From positions 389,129,037 to 389,193,036 of the forward strand of contig NC_080672.1 in the NCBI RefSeq assembly GCF_030247195.1: 64,000 bases of DNA, in the 5' to 3' direction. The notes beneath the pieces are model-generated. The model ran no database searches. It was not told the origin of the DNA and saw nothing but the letters and a program-made list of their open reading frames with translations. Source of the DNA: Topomyia yanbarensis (lineage: Eukaryota; Arthropoda; Insecta; Diptera; Culicidae). Of the stretch, positions 46,026 through 58,356 are shown one piece after another. Within the stretch, counting starts at the first letter, position 1. Each line of letters begins with the position of its first letter. The translations under genes were made by a program, and so were the position numbers.

Positions 46026-46984
46026 CGTGCAAGACTAGAAACTGTTTTCATCCCACCTCTAGTTGGGTGCCTACTTCTCGTGAGTTCTGCAAACTAATCC
46101 AATAGTGAAATGTGTAAGAAATGTCTCATCTCACTGCTAGGTGGATTAAATCGGTTTTTCAATAGGTATTTGAGCAAATTTCAAGGATAACAATTTTATT
46201 GTCGCATAATTTTAGTGCGATGAATCAATAAAAAAATATTTGTTGATGGTTGGTACCTTAGTTAGGCGTATAACCCACTACTGCAACTATTGGTACACCT
46301 CAACTATAGGAGCACCCACCCTACCATATTCTGCTGTATTTATGAATTATTGAGACCATTTTATGGTGTTTGGATGGTTATGAAACTTGCCACGGACCAT
46401 ATTTGTGATCTTTTTGAGGGGTTGTATGGTGTCTAAGCCCATTATGATTTGCTCGGGTAGTAAGGTCTTGACAAAGTTTCAATATATTAACCGGTCTCTA
46501 CCCGGTCCGAAAATATATTACCCGTAATCTAGCAGAATCTAACGGGTATTACTTTACAGGAGAAACTATTCGAGGGGACTTCCATGTTAATATCAGATGG
46601 TATTTCTACCTCGGGTACGAGGGCAGAGCGTTAAATAATATAATTATATAATAAATAGAGCGTCTTATATAAACGGTAATGTATTTTATCATAAGGTAAC
46701 CAGGTAGAGAGAAAGAAAGAAAAAAAGGAAGCGAACGAAAGGGAAAGTAAAAATCTAAACATCTGCAATAACGTCGTTTGTTCTGGTCCAGCAAGAACAA
46801 GAAAAATGTACTGGATTGGCTACAAGAATGGCGGCATCCAAACGAACAATGCAATGGCACTCACTGAAATGGATACACCGAACACCACTTTGAAAACAAA
46901 TCGATCTGTTCCGTTCAAAGACTCAGAAACAACAACAATTTCGTGAATATCGTTCTATCACTCGATATGCTCTATACATGAAAC
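46026..46984. other. Noncoding sequence, nothing firmly recognised
   Basis: Includes ACTATTGGTACACC at about 46288, a string shared with 40610 and 41830. No gene recognised. Confidence 0.45.
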
Positions 46985-47218
46985 ATACTTACCTTCAACA
47001 AAATTGTTTTTAATGATATTCCCAACTACTTTGCTAAAGACACGAAGTCTCTCACTGTTTTTTGAAGAATCAATTCTCCATCATTATAACGATTTTACGA
47101 AGTCTTCAAACCTTCAAAGGTGATAGCTTCAGAATTATGTTATTTAGACCGTAAAAAAGTGCACATTATCGATTTTCATCAAAACCTCCACCAAATCAAA
47201 TTTCTGGCTACGCCACTG
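46985..47218 (+). mobile_element. hAT-like element fragment, right end
   Basis: Matches the 3' part of the element at 2602-7300: CAACAAAATTGTTT, AACCTTCAAAG, GATTTTCATCAAAACC and the terminal TTTCTGGCTACGCCACTG are all shared in order. The left part and left inverted repeat are missing, so this is a truncated or internally deleted copy. Confidence 0.7.
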
Positions 47219-47717
47219 ATCTGCAAGAAAGAAGTCCTTTGGAGTGTGCCATTCTTTCGCAGATACGCTGTGCGTTCACCGTTACTCTGTCCATCGCCAG
47301 AAAGATAACTTTGCACGAAAAATCTCCCTTTATTGAATGAACATGAGCGTTGAGTATATGTGCACTGCGCTATATAAATCCACAACAAAACACCTTCATG
47401 TTTGTACAGACAGTAATTCAGTTCCACCATGTACGAAATGTTGTGCTGATAGGATTCGATAGTTCCGATACAGCAGAGATCTGCTTCACGCAACAACCCG
47501 AAACACTTGGTTAGTGTAAGAATGCTAGTCCTGATCCCCGTTGCGTTTTAATGATATTGCAGCCGAATTCAAATTGCACAATCTGTTTCTTTGAACACAC
47601 AGTTATAGTATGTCGCAATATAGTGAAGTTATCACCGTCAAGAAGGATAAATGGAGGGTTTCTACCGAGTATTCTAAACGGTATTTGAGTGGTGGGAATG
47701 CGGTTGAAACATCCCAT
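47219..47717 (-). pseudogene. Broken coding-like region, protein not recognised
   Basis: Two adjoining minus-strand frames, 47511-47717 and about 47219-47496, join across a single frame change near 47515 and together would give roughly 160 residues without low-complexity bias. The upstream frame starts at an ATG. They contain several cysteines and mixed hydrophobic and polar residues. I recognise no family; an old transposon or virus-like gene or a decayed host exon are all possible. The downstream end abuts the hAT-like fragment. Confidence 0.25.
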
Positions 47718-48352
47718 TCCCTCCTTCGTTACTCTGGAACCTACCGATTTTCAAGCTACGCTCTTCATTTATGACAATCAGTCTCGCACGTACCAGTATT
47801 GTGAACAATCAGCATACTTTCGAAAACTCTGTGCGAGAGTATTTAAGAAAAGTACAATTATTATAAACTCGCAAGCTTATTCTTCGGTGGAGTGGAAGAT
47901 ATGCTGTCATATTTATACATAGAACTAGTGAGAGTGATAACAACTTTTCACATGTAATTGTTAATTTTAATTTTCAAAGAGGTAACTATTTCCGAATCCT
48001 CTGCTCGCATGGGAGGTAAACGCAGTACCTGGAAAACATGATTACTTAATAACATTACATCTAATGACCAATTTACATTAATCTTCCTAAAAAAAAGCAC
48101 TCCTACACCCACCAAGCTAGTAGCTAGTAGATTTCGGTGATTGATGGTATTCGGAGCCCGACCTAAGCGGCGACAATTGATGCCACCAGTCGTCATCGAA
48201 AATTCTCTCCTCCTCCTCCTCCTTTGTGGGTGGGCGGACCCGGCCCCAGTGACACTCCCTTTCTAAGCGAAATCCAATTACGAGCTGATTTGCGAGCTTG
48301 CTCGGCGGAATATAATCCACGTGTCGTCGTCTCGGCCAATGGAAAGCCATGG

Positions 48353-48387
<35 letters not shown>

Positions 48388-50668
48388 CTCGATTAAAGTT
48401 GAGCAATGTGGGCGAGCAGAGTTTACTTTTGCAAGCGAAGGAAAAACCCGCAACCAGCTTGTATCGATTATTATCAGGGACGATTTGTCAAAAACTCATT
48501 AGCCTGCGACAGTGTAATAAATGTTAGGGTTTACTTTTATTCTGCTTAGCACTGTTTATGTCCGACCCATCCCGGGTTGAAGGTGCGTAATTTAGTTGGG
48601 ATCATGAAATTTGCATTGTAGCCGAAAAGTTAAGTGGTTATTTTAGATTAGGCAGAAGATAGTCACCGGAAGTAGATAATATGTATTTATTTGTTTGAAA
48701 GCGTTTTTGAAATATTATGATTTATGCTACTTTAACTTTTAGTCTATAGTTTCTCCGCCGACAGGTTCCAGCTCCAGTGCTAAGTTCTAATGAATCCCAG
48801 TTCGGAATCGTTTCCACAAAGTGAAAGTGCGTCCAATTATCTCGGAAAAAGATAAAAAAAAACTTCTACCAACATCTACCGACCTCGGTTTGAATTGAGA
48901 GGTGCGTGCCAAGTGGAAACTTTTATCACGTCTGCTTGAGACTGTTGCCTTGTATCTTTCAACTCACAGCTCCGAGCTTCCGACGCTTATTCACCATTTC
49001 ATGGAGATGATTGGAGTTGAGCGTTTCTAACGTACAAGCAGCAGAATTTTAGACTCGTTGGTGCTAGCACCAGTATGGCTAAACAGGTGATGGGTGGAGT
49101 GGAGACCTCCTAAAAAGTCTAGAAGTTCATTTTTCGCGTGTTCCATCTGCGTTTCGGTTAAGGAGCCCAGGAAATAGCAGCATCTCATCAACGCCAGCAC
49201 CCCACATCGCCGCCTAGCCACACACCGAGGCGAACGTCTCAATTGGTACAACTCAAATAAACGTGTAATTATGTTTCTCGGGCATCCTGAACCAGTGAAC
49301 AGTACGTGATTTCGTACGAATAAGACTCGGAGTGTGTGTGCCTATTTACGAATCGGATGATGACTTCCTCTGTTCACCTGATGAAAGAATAGGATGCCGA
49401 AAGTTTCGGTACATTTATTTTGACTGAATAAACAGGTGGAGAGTGGAATTCTACGAGAAAGGGAGGAAGGAATTGTTCGTGAAACTAGCTCACAGCATTG
49501 AATTGAAGAACACTTAATTTTTCAATGACTATATCTACGTTTATTTAATCTAGTATTTTAATATTCAAATGGGCAATTTCAAAAGATTATTTGCATTTAC
49601 GCCGACCACGTAGGACTAGCGGGTTAAAGCACCCCTCGACATTTTTCAAAAATAAATTAAAAAAAACATGTATGGGACTCTTAACAAATTTAATGAAGAT
49701 ATATTGAAGAAGATTTCTATTTCCAACCATCAAAGATAACGGTTACGATACTCAGAGTGCTATCGTTTTCTACCCATCCCTGCGCGAAACGAACGACGAG
49801 CCATCACGCATGACTAGGAGTTTGTTCAGAAACACAAAAAGTGTTTTCGTTTTTCGGAGCTAGCGTCAATCGGGCGCTAGGACTAAGCTAAGTCACCAAG
49901 TTAGTGTCGGATTCTGATGAAACGCAAATTCCATAACTAATTTAGTTGCGTTTTTACTATATGGCTTATCTGAAAAACAGAAGAAACTGTTATTTTAATT
50001 CTTGCTGTCGAGATGAGTGAATCTTAGAAGTATGAAGTGAAGCTCCGGCCATTGAGTTCTGATCTTTCCGAATAAAACCGCGTATTCGTGATGTGGACTA
50101 TTTGCTGAAGGTAAAAATGAAGGCTTGCGATGAAACCATTCATTTTGCACAGCATCTTAAAACACATGGTTATGTATGATAACACTCTAACCAAGATTCC
50201 CATAAATATGGACGATGCAACAATCGAGGTGCGACTACAAGATCTGGCACCACTATCTTACAAATTCACAAATGGAAAATGGAATAAATGGAATCCATTA
50301 CGAAGGATCCCGGTATTTCAAATGTGGAAGTACTGACCCATGTCTTCTACCGGCTCTGCAGTACAAACTCAGAGAATTCATAAAGTTCTGTGAAAAGATT
50401 GCACATTACGGGCTACCTTGCACAGTGTTTTAGGCCACTGTTTTCGTGCTTAAAAGTGGATGGGTCTACACCATTCACTTTGGATATATACTTTTATTCG
50501 CAGAGGTTGTTGCCTTTATGATAGCGCTTTTACATGAATATATCGTTTAGTGATTAATTAACCTTTAAATGAAATACAAAATTTATTTTCCATGCTAATT
50601 TGGATAGTGGCTTTGTGCCTTCAGTGAAGTTATAGCTCAGCTTTAAAAAAAAAATACTGAAGACAGTG
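47718..50668. other. Noncoding sequence with possible unique segments
   Basis: 48140-48500 contains a TCC run and an uninterrupted (CAA)n stretch of about 33 bases at 48354-48386, readable as poly-Gln on the plus strand, but the frame has no ATG before it. 48960-49260 is GC-richer. 49378-49402 contains CTGATGA and GAAA, a weaker hammerhead-like arrangement with no pairing stem between. 49830-49950 is a decayed copy of the repeat seen at 3765-3900. No gene could be recognised. Confidence 0.4.
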
Positions 50669-51460
50669 TACACTGGAACCTCCATTTACAAACTTTTTTA
50701 CGCAATATTCGATTTACATAACTTTTTTAACGAACTAAATTCGAAATAACGAGCTCTTCTTTTACGAACCAAGTTTGGACAAAAGATTTGAGTATGTTCA
50801 GTACCGTATACAATTTAACATATTCTTAGCAAACTATTACTAATAAAAGTTGGGTATTTTCGGAATTGGGTTACATGACGGAAACCTGAAGGCTTTTTGG
50901 AATGGAAGATTATAACCTATAACCTCAGTAAAATGAGTATTTTCCGAATGGGGTTGACGATCAGATGACGGAAATCGATATCTGAAGTCATTTTGAAAAC
51001 CAAAAAGGCGACTTCCGGAAATTTTCGGAAAGGGGTTGATGAGTGCATGACAGAAAGCGATGTCAGAAGCCGGTGGGAAAATTAAGATGGCGACTTCCGG
51101 TTTGAATAAATTTACTATAACCTTACCTCATACCTGCATATATTCTGAATAGGGTTGACGAGTTGATGGCGGAAATGGATATCGGAAGTCAACTTGAAAA
51201 TTTGATTGGCGACTTCCAGTTTAGATAAATTCGCTATAACCTCAACAATATCGATAATTTTGGAATAGGGTGACGAGTACATGACGGAAATCGACGACGA
51301 AAGCTATTTTCAATACCAAAATGGCGTCTCTCAAGTTCAAATAAATTCTCTATAATCTCAACGATATGGGTACTTTCGGAATTGGGTTGACGAGTAGACG
51401 ACGAAAATCGATGGCTGAAGCCATTTTTCAATCCAAACGGCTACTTCCGGTTTTGATTAA

Positions 51461-51787
<327 letters not shown>

Positions 51788-52871
51788 TTCTCTATAATCT
51801 CAACAATATGGGGAATAGGGTTGACGAGTACATGAAGGAAATGGATATCGGAAGCCATTTTGAAAACCAGTATGGAGGCTTCCGGTTTAAATAAATTTTC
51901 TTTAAACTCAACAATTCAATGCGACTATTTACGGAATGGAGTTGACAAGTACATGAAGGAAAACGATGTCAGAAGCCATTTTGAAAACCAACATGGACTT
52001 CCAGTTTAGATAAATTTTCTACAACCTCAACAATATGGGTATTTTCGGAATGTGGCTGACGAGTAAACGATGGAAATCGATGTATGAAGCCATTTCGCAA
52101 TCCAAAATGGCAGCTTGTGGTTTAGATATTATTGATTCGCTATAAACTCAACAATGACCAATGACGATACTTTCATAATGGGATTAACGAGTAGATGACG
52201 GAAATTGATGTCGGAAGCGATTTTGTAAACCAAGATGGCCACATTCTGTTCAGATAAATTATTTTTAACCTCAACAATACGAGTATTTTCAGAATGGGAA
52301 ATTTATGTAGTAGATGTATGTAAACGTATGTATATAAATATGTATGTATGTATATGAATGTATAGTACTGATATAGTGATGAAAATTTTGCTTAATCGAA
52401 AGTCGTTATTTAAGCCTTTAAAGCTATGTCAGTCAACGATTTCCGTCATCTACTTGTCAAGTCATTAAAAAATACACTTATGGTTACGGTTATAAAAAAT
52501 TTTGCCCAACCGGTAGCTACCATCTTGGTTTTCAAAATCGCGCCAAACATTCGTTTCCATCATGTACCTAAGCCCGTTCCAAAAATACTCATATTGTTAG
52601 GATTAGCGAGAATATTGCTCAACCGGAGGTCGCCATATTGGATTTCAAAATGACAACAAGCATCCATATCCATCATCTATTCGTCTAGCAGGTTGCAAAA
52701 ATACCCATGTTGTTATGTTATAATCATTAAAGTTTGTGAAGTGCTTTGAAGAAAAGTTTTGAGATGAGAAGCAAACTTTTTACAAGCTAAATCACAAATA
52801 ACGAACACTTTTTACGAACTAATTCATTTTACGAACCCCTGGTTCGGTTCGTGAATGGAGTTTCCAATGTA

Positions 52872-54247
52872 TATCTATTTTAATAGTTCTCTAGTTATGG
52901 ATCATTTTACATGCAAGCGCGCTTAGAAATTGGTTATTCGCGATTACTTTACTCGTCCTTCTTTTATGTTCTTTGTACCTTCTACAAAGTTGTTTGTCGT
53001 ATTAAAGCACCCATTTTTGCGGAGTTCCTATATGTCGAAATTTAAAAGTTATTTCAATAATTCCAATTATTTTAGCAGTATTTTCACCTTAAATAACCCG
53101 TTAAGGAGCAAAAAGAAACAAACAGCATCATAAAATACTGACAGTATTAGCTTTCTACTTCCCTGTACCGGTAGAATTGATATTCGAACCGAAACTTTCT
53201 GTGTGTTATGTTCAAAACAAAATGCCATGGCAGTGGTGAAAAATGGAACATGCGTGTGTACTGCAGTACGCAGCGTTTCATGTTAGATTACATAGAACAC
53301 GTGCGTCAATAATATACTTTGTGCAATAATAAGGACGTAACAAAGAACGTAAAAAATAGTGTGTAAATTTATGATTGAAACAACTATTTTAAGAGGTGTT
53401 CATTATGAAATGATCCATAAGTTGAGAACTATTAAGACTAGATACATATACAATGTCTTCAACAATTCTGTTTTCAACAACATTTGCTACAACTTTATTA
53501 AAAACACAAAGCCTCTATCTATGGAAAAAAATGCATTTCACTTACAGGTATCAGCTATCGTAAGGTAGCAAACTCTCTGAACAAAGTATCTTTCTTAAGT
53601 GGCTGGTTTAGACACTATTAATGTTGAGCACGAAAACAACGTTTTCAAACACTGATCCGAAACTGCTCATTTACTTTAATAGATTCCAATCCACAGTCTT
53701 CAATGCCAAATTTGTGGAAGCTCTTCGGGTAATGTTGACAACAAAAGCTGCGTCAAGCACCTCAACATCAACAGCCAGTCCCACCAGTGAGGAAGTTCAC
53801 AACCGTAACCTGTAAGGGCCAGAAGTAAGGAAGAACATCTGATCGGGAACAGGAAGGCACTAAACACGACTATGACACAGAACTGTACCATTAGGAAATA
53901 GAAATGAACGACACTCAAGACGCAGTTGGTGAGAAAAAAAATATTACCTCGCATCGTTATCAGGTCTCCACGCGCACTGGTTAGTCTATAACTCGCTCCA
54001 TTATTTTGATTGTTTACATCATTTAATTAAATAAAAAACCCGGTCTCGTTTAGCTAAAGTGTTGATCCGAGTCAAATAAACGAATTATATTATAAATAAG
54101 TAGAAGAATTTTACTATAAATTTATGGAAAACTGAGACCTAAAATTTTCAAAAAATGAGCACTTTATCACTTTCTTTATCATTGACACATTCATCAAAAC
54201 TCCGATATAATACCAGGTATTGGCCATAATAAGGATGATTATTTAAA
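52872..54247. other. Noncoding sequence, nothing recognised
   Basis: Contains a TGTCTTCAACAATTCTG-type string near 53453, seen in many mosquito repeats. No gene recognised. Confidence 0.45.
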
Positions 54248-54259
54248 CGACAAGTTTTA

Positions 54260-54426
54260 TTATTTTTTGATTAAAGATATTTTATCCTTAGTGTCATTTG
54301 CCTCTTTTCGGGTTAGAGAAATCTCTTTTGGAAAAATTTCCAACCCTATGTGCGGGGTCGGGAATCGAACCCAAGTGAGCTGCGTGCAAGGTAATCGATT
54401 TACCAACTTCGCTATGCCCGTCACCT
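54260..54426 (-). mobile_element. tRNA-derived SINE, third copy
   Basis: On the minus strand it begins near GGTGACGGGCATAGCGAAGTT and contains a B-box-like GGTTCGATTCC and the body string GAAAAGAGGCAAATGAC, matching the SINEs at 29790 and 30456 but more diverged. A perfect 12-bp target duplication CGACAAGTTTTA is at 54248-54259 and 54427-54438. The A-rich tail faces 54260. Confidence 0.85.
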
Positions 54427-54957
54427 CGACAAGTTTTAAAATTGTACACAATTTGAATGTTTGTATTAATGTACTGCACTGCACTCTTAGTGTAAACACC
54501 TTATCTCACACCCAAGCGTGCTCTGTACTTGATTTCGATTTTATAAGAGCTATGCGCTTTGTACAAAAACACTGTTAATCCGGACGACCGCCATATTTTC
54601 AGCAATCGTGCAATAATCAATTAAAACTTACTGTTGCAACCACCACCAGCTACATTTAATCGCTTTTCATGGTTACCAATTACTGTCTAGGTAAGTTTGA
54701 AAATAACGCGATGAACAGACATCAATTGGCCATCACGAAGAGCGACTACAATGTTACGACTGGTTGAAACTATAAGTCAACAAATTCGGATTGATGTTTC
54801 TTCAGTATGCGCCGTTCACTCGTTCTTGTTTAATTATGATAGAGAGAGTTGATCAAATATCAAAAAGAGCAGAGACAAAAACGAATCAATCAATCGAAAT
54901 CGTTTCAAGAGCACCTTATCTAACGTTTCAATGCACTCAACACATACGCTTTCTTAC

Positions 54958-55170
54958 ATTTTAACGACATTCAATTAGCTAGAGATTACTGGGTAGGGAA
55001 AGTTATGAAAATTAGAGCCATAGTACTCAAATGAGAGCAAGGACGTGAAGTAAACAGGTCGGAAAACTAGAAGTGACAGGGTCATTGGAACAGGTTTAAT
55101 ATCGTGCGGGCTTAATCCTTGTCTTCTGTTAATGAGGGTCGAGCTTAGGCAGTATAACTACGAATCACCC
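54958..55170 (+). repeat. Dispersed repeat beginning TTTTAACGACATTCA, copy 1
   Basis: Related copies are at 59030-59230 (same strand) and 62560-62692 (opposite strand). Shared strings include AGTTAGCTAGAGAT, CGGAAAACTAGAAGTGACA and TTGTCTTCTG. Function and family unknown. Confidence 0.6.
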
Positions 55171-55619
55171 TACGCTTTCGGAATTGCGCTCTGACCCTCC
55201 AATTTCAGTTTCAATAAAATGACATTTTCGAGAACACCTTCGCTATCCGCTATCCGTACGACTTTGATGAGGTGCAACAAATTTAATAGCAACTGTTCCC
55301 CAAATTATGGTTTAATAAACCTGCAATCAAGTAAATATTATAGTTTTCCTCAAAAAGCCGAACAAATCTTCCAATAGTGATGGGGGAAAAAAACTAAGAG
55401 CATTTTTAATTCAAAAGAGATATTAATTACTAACCAGATTAGTGCCCTTTTATTTAATTGACAATTTGATAAGTTAACTTAGCATGTATTAATTTCAAAC
55501 CACAATAGCGTCGAATAAGTTTTAATGTTTTTACGAAAAATCATAAAAAAGTCCGTTTGCACGAATTCAAACACAAAGGATGCTCCAAAAATTTACTCTG
55601 TCAATAAAGCAAGGCTTTT
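55171..55619. other. Noncoding sequence, nothing recognised
   Basis: Lies between the dispersed repeat and the MITE that hosts the RTE LINE. AT-rich; no gene. Confidence 0.45.
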
Positions 55620-58356
55620 CAGTGTTTCGAATTCTCGTCGTCAGTAATAAACACCAACTTAATGTCAGTTAAGAAGCGTTCTACATGCAGCTGGAGCAGA
55701 CATACGACGGTTGCCCTCTGCGAGACGTGAAAATTGTCATCGGCGACATGAACGCACAGGTAGGAAGGGAGGCAATGTACAGACCGGTGATCGGGCCTAA
55801 CAGCCTGCATCCCGTATCAAATGACAACGGCCAACGATGTGTGAGCTTCGCAGCCTCCCGTGGAATGGTAATCCGAAGCACCTTCTTCCCTCGCAAAGAT
55901 ATCCACAAAGTCACCTGGAGATCACCGGACCAAGTAACAAAAAATCAAATCGACCACGTTCTAATCGACGGTAGATTCTTCTCGGACATCACAAAACGTC
56001 CGCACTTATCGCAGTGCGAATATAGTTTCGGACCACCACCTGGTTGCAGTATGCTTACGCTCAAAACTTTCGACAGTGCATAGCTCTCGTCGAAGCCGAA
56101 CGCCGCGGCTAAACATCGAGCGGCTACAAGATGGCAGAGTGGCTCAAGAATACGCGCAGCAGCTGGAAGTGGCACTACCAACGGAAGAGCAGCTAGGCGC
56201 AGTTGCCCTTGAAGATGGCTGGAGAGATATCCGATCCGCCATAGGTAGCACCGCAGCCACTGCACTAGGTACGGTGGGCCCGGACCGAAGAAGCGACTGG
56301 TACGACGGCGAATGCAAGCAGTTAGTCGAAGAGAAGAATGCAGCATGGGCGAGAATGCTGCAACACCGCACGAGGGCGAACGAGGCGCGATATAAACAGG
56401 CACGGAACAGGCAGAACTCGGTTTTCCGGACAAAAAGCGCCAGCAGGAAGACCGAGATCGCGAAGCGATGGAGCAGCTGTACCGCGCTAAAGACACACGG
56501 AAATTCTACGAGAAGTTGAACCGCTCGCGCAGGGGCCACGTACCACAGGCCGACATGTGCAGAGATACAAACGGGAATCTTCTCACGTACCAGTGTGAGG
56601 TGATCCAGCGGTGGCGGCAGCACTACGAAGAACACCTGAACGGCGATGCAGCAGACGACGAGGATGGCACGGTAACGCACCTGAAAGCACGCGCGGAAGA
56701 CATTACACTGCCGGCTCCGGATCTCCAAGAAATCCAGGAGGAGATTAGCCGGCTCAAAAATAATAAAGCCGCTGGGGTTGACCAAATACCAAGCGAGCTG
56801 CTAAAACACGGTGGCGAGCCACTGGCTAAAGCGCTGCACTGGGTGATTACCAAGATTTGGGAGGAGCAGATTTTACCGGAGGAGTGGATGGAAGGTGTCG
56901 TGTGTCCTATCTACAAAAAGGGCGACAAGCTGGATTGCTGTAATTACCGAGCAATCACCCTGCTGAACGCCGCCTACAAGGTACTCTCCCAAATACTATG
57001 CCATCGACTATCACCAATTGCAAGAGAGTTCGTGGGGCAGTACCAGGCGGGTTTCATGAGCGAACGATCTACCACGGACCAGGTGTTCGCTCTTCGTCAA
57101 GTACTGCAGAAATGCCGCGAGTACAATGTGCCCACACATCATTTGTTCATCGACTTCAAAGCCGCATACGACACTATCGATCGAGATCAGCTATGGCAGA
57201 TTATGCACGAGTACGGATTCCCGGACAAACTGACGCGATTAGTGAAGGCGACGATGGATCGGGTGATGTGCGTAGTACGTGTCTCAGGGACGCTCTCGAG
57301 TCCCTTCGAATCACGCAGAGGGTTACGGCAAGGTGATGGTCTCTCGTGTCTGTTATTCAACATCGCGCTGGAAGGTATAATAAGAAGAGCAGGGATCGAC
57401 ACGAGTGGTACGATTTTCACAAAGTCCGTTCAGCTACTTGGCTTCGCCGATGACGTTGATATTATTGCACGTAATTTTGAGAAGATGGAGGAAGCCTACA
57501 TCAGACTGAAAAGAGAAGCCAAGCGCGTCGGACTTGCCATCAACACGTCGAAGACAAAGTACATGATAGGAAGAGGTTCACGAGAAGAGAATGAGAACCG
57601 CCTGCTTCGAGTTTGCATCGGTGGCGACGAAATCGAGGTGGTTGAAGAGTTCGTGTACTTGGGCTCACTGGTGACCGCCGACAATGATACCAGCAGAGAG
57701 ATTCGTAGACGCATCGTGGCAGGAAATCGTGCTTACTTTGGCCTCCGCAAGACACTTCGCTCGAACAGAGTTCGCCGTCGTACGAAGTTGACCATCTACA
57801 AGACGCTGATTAGACCGGTAGTTCTCTACGGGCACGAGACCTGGACCATGCTCGTGGAGGACCAACGCGCACTTGGTGTCTTCGAACGGAAAGTGCTGCG
57901 TACCATCTACGGTGGAGTGTAGATGGAAGACGGCACATGGAGACGGCGAATGACCCATGCATCAGCTGTTGGGGGAGCCGCCCATCTGTCATACCGCGAA
58001 AATCGGACGACTACGGTGGGCCGGGCACGTAGCCAGAATGTCGGACAATAGCCCGGTGAAAACGGTTCTCAATTGCAATCCGACCGGTACAAGAAGACGT
58101 GGCGCGCAGCGAGCACGATGGATCGACCAGGTGGAAGACGATTTACGGACCCTTCGCAGACTGCGTGACTGGCGACGCGCGGCCATGGACCGAGTGGAAT
58201 GGAGGAATCTTTTGTATACGGCACAGGCCACTTCGGCCTTAATCTGTTAATAAATAAATAAATTAATGTCAGTTAGATAAATCCTAGAACCAATTCGGTA
58301 CTGGCTAAGATTCATCCAACTTGCATTAAGTCGGTATAAGTTACTGACGACACTAA
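55620..58356. mobile_element. Foldback MITE copy C, split by the RTE LINE
   Basis: The left part (55620-55671) reads CGTCAGTAATAAACACCAAC and the right part (58263-58356) its inverted relative ending GTTACTGACGAC. With the LINE and one duplication removed, the two parts form the same foldback structure as copy A at 20716-21040. Confidence 0.65.
55672..58262 (+). pseudogene. RTE-clade LINE, 5'-truncated and broken
   Basis: Bounded by a perfect 13-bp target duplication TTAATGTCAGTTA (55659-55671 and 58263-58275) and ending in a TAAATAAA-type tail. The 3' part of an apurinic-type endonuclease is present (IGDMNAQVG, NQIDHVLID, and SDHHLV after a frame change). Reverse transcriptase follows at about 56740-57600 with AGVDQIP, CNYRAITLLN, IDFKAAYDTI, GLRQGDGLS and the catalytic LGFADDVDI. 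The C-terminal region continues to about 58250. The reading frame changes near 55995 (after an A-run), near 56450 and near 57950, and a TAG stop lies at 57920-57922. It is therefore inactive. Motifs and tail fit RTE elements of the mosquito JAM1 type. Confidence 0.9.

Noticed and set aside
48321..48527. Poly-Gln protein frame
   Set aside because: The frame has no ATG before the Gln run and the (CAA)n microsatellite explains it. A host exon cannot be excluded but is not supported.
49378..49402. Hammerhead ribozyme at CTGATGA...GAAA
   Set aside because: The 14 bases between the two core strings do not form a stem, and no upstream cleavage-site pairing is visible.
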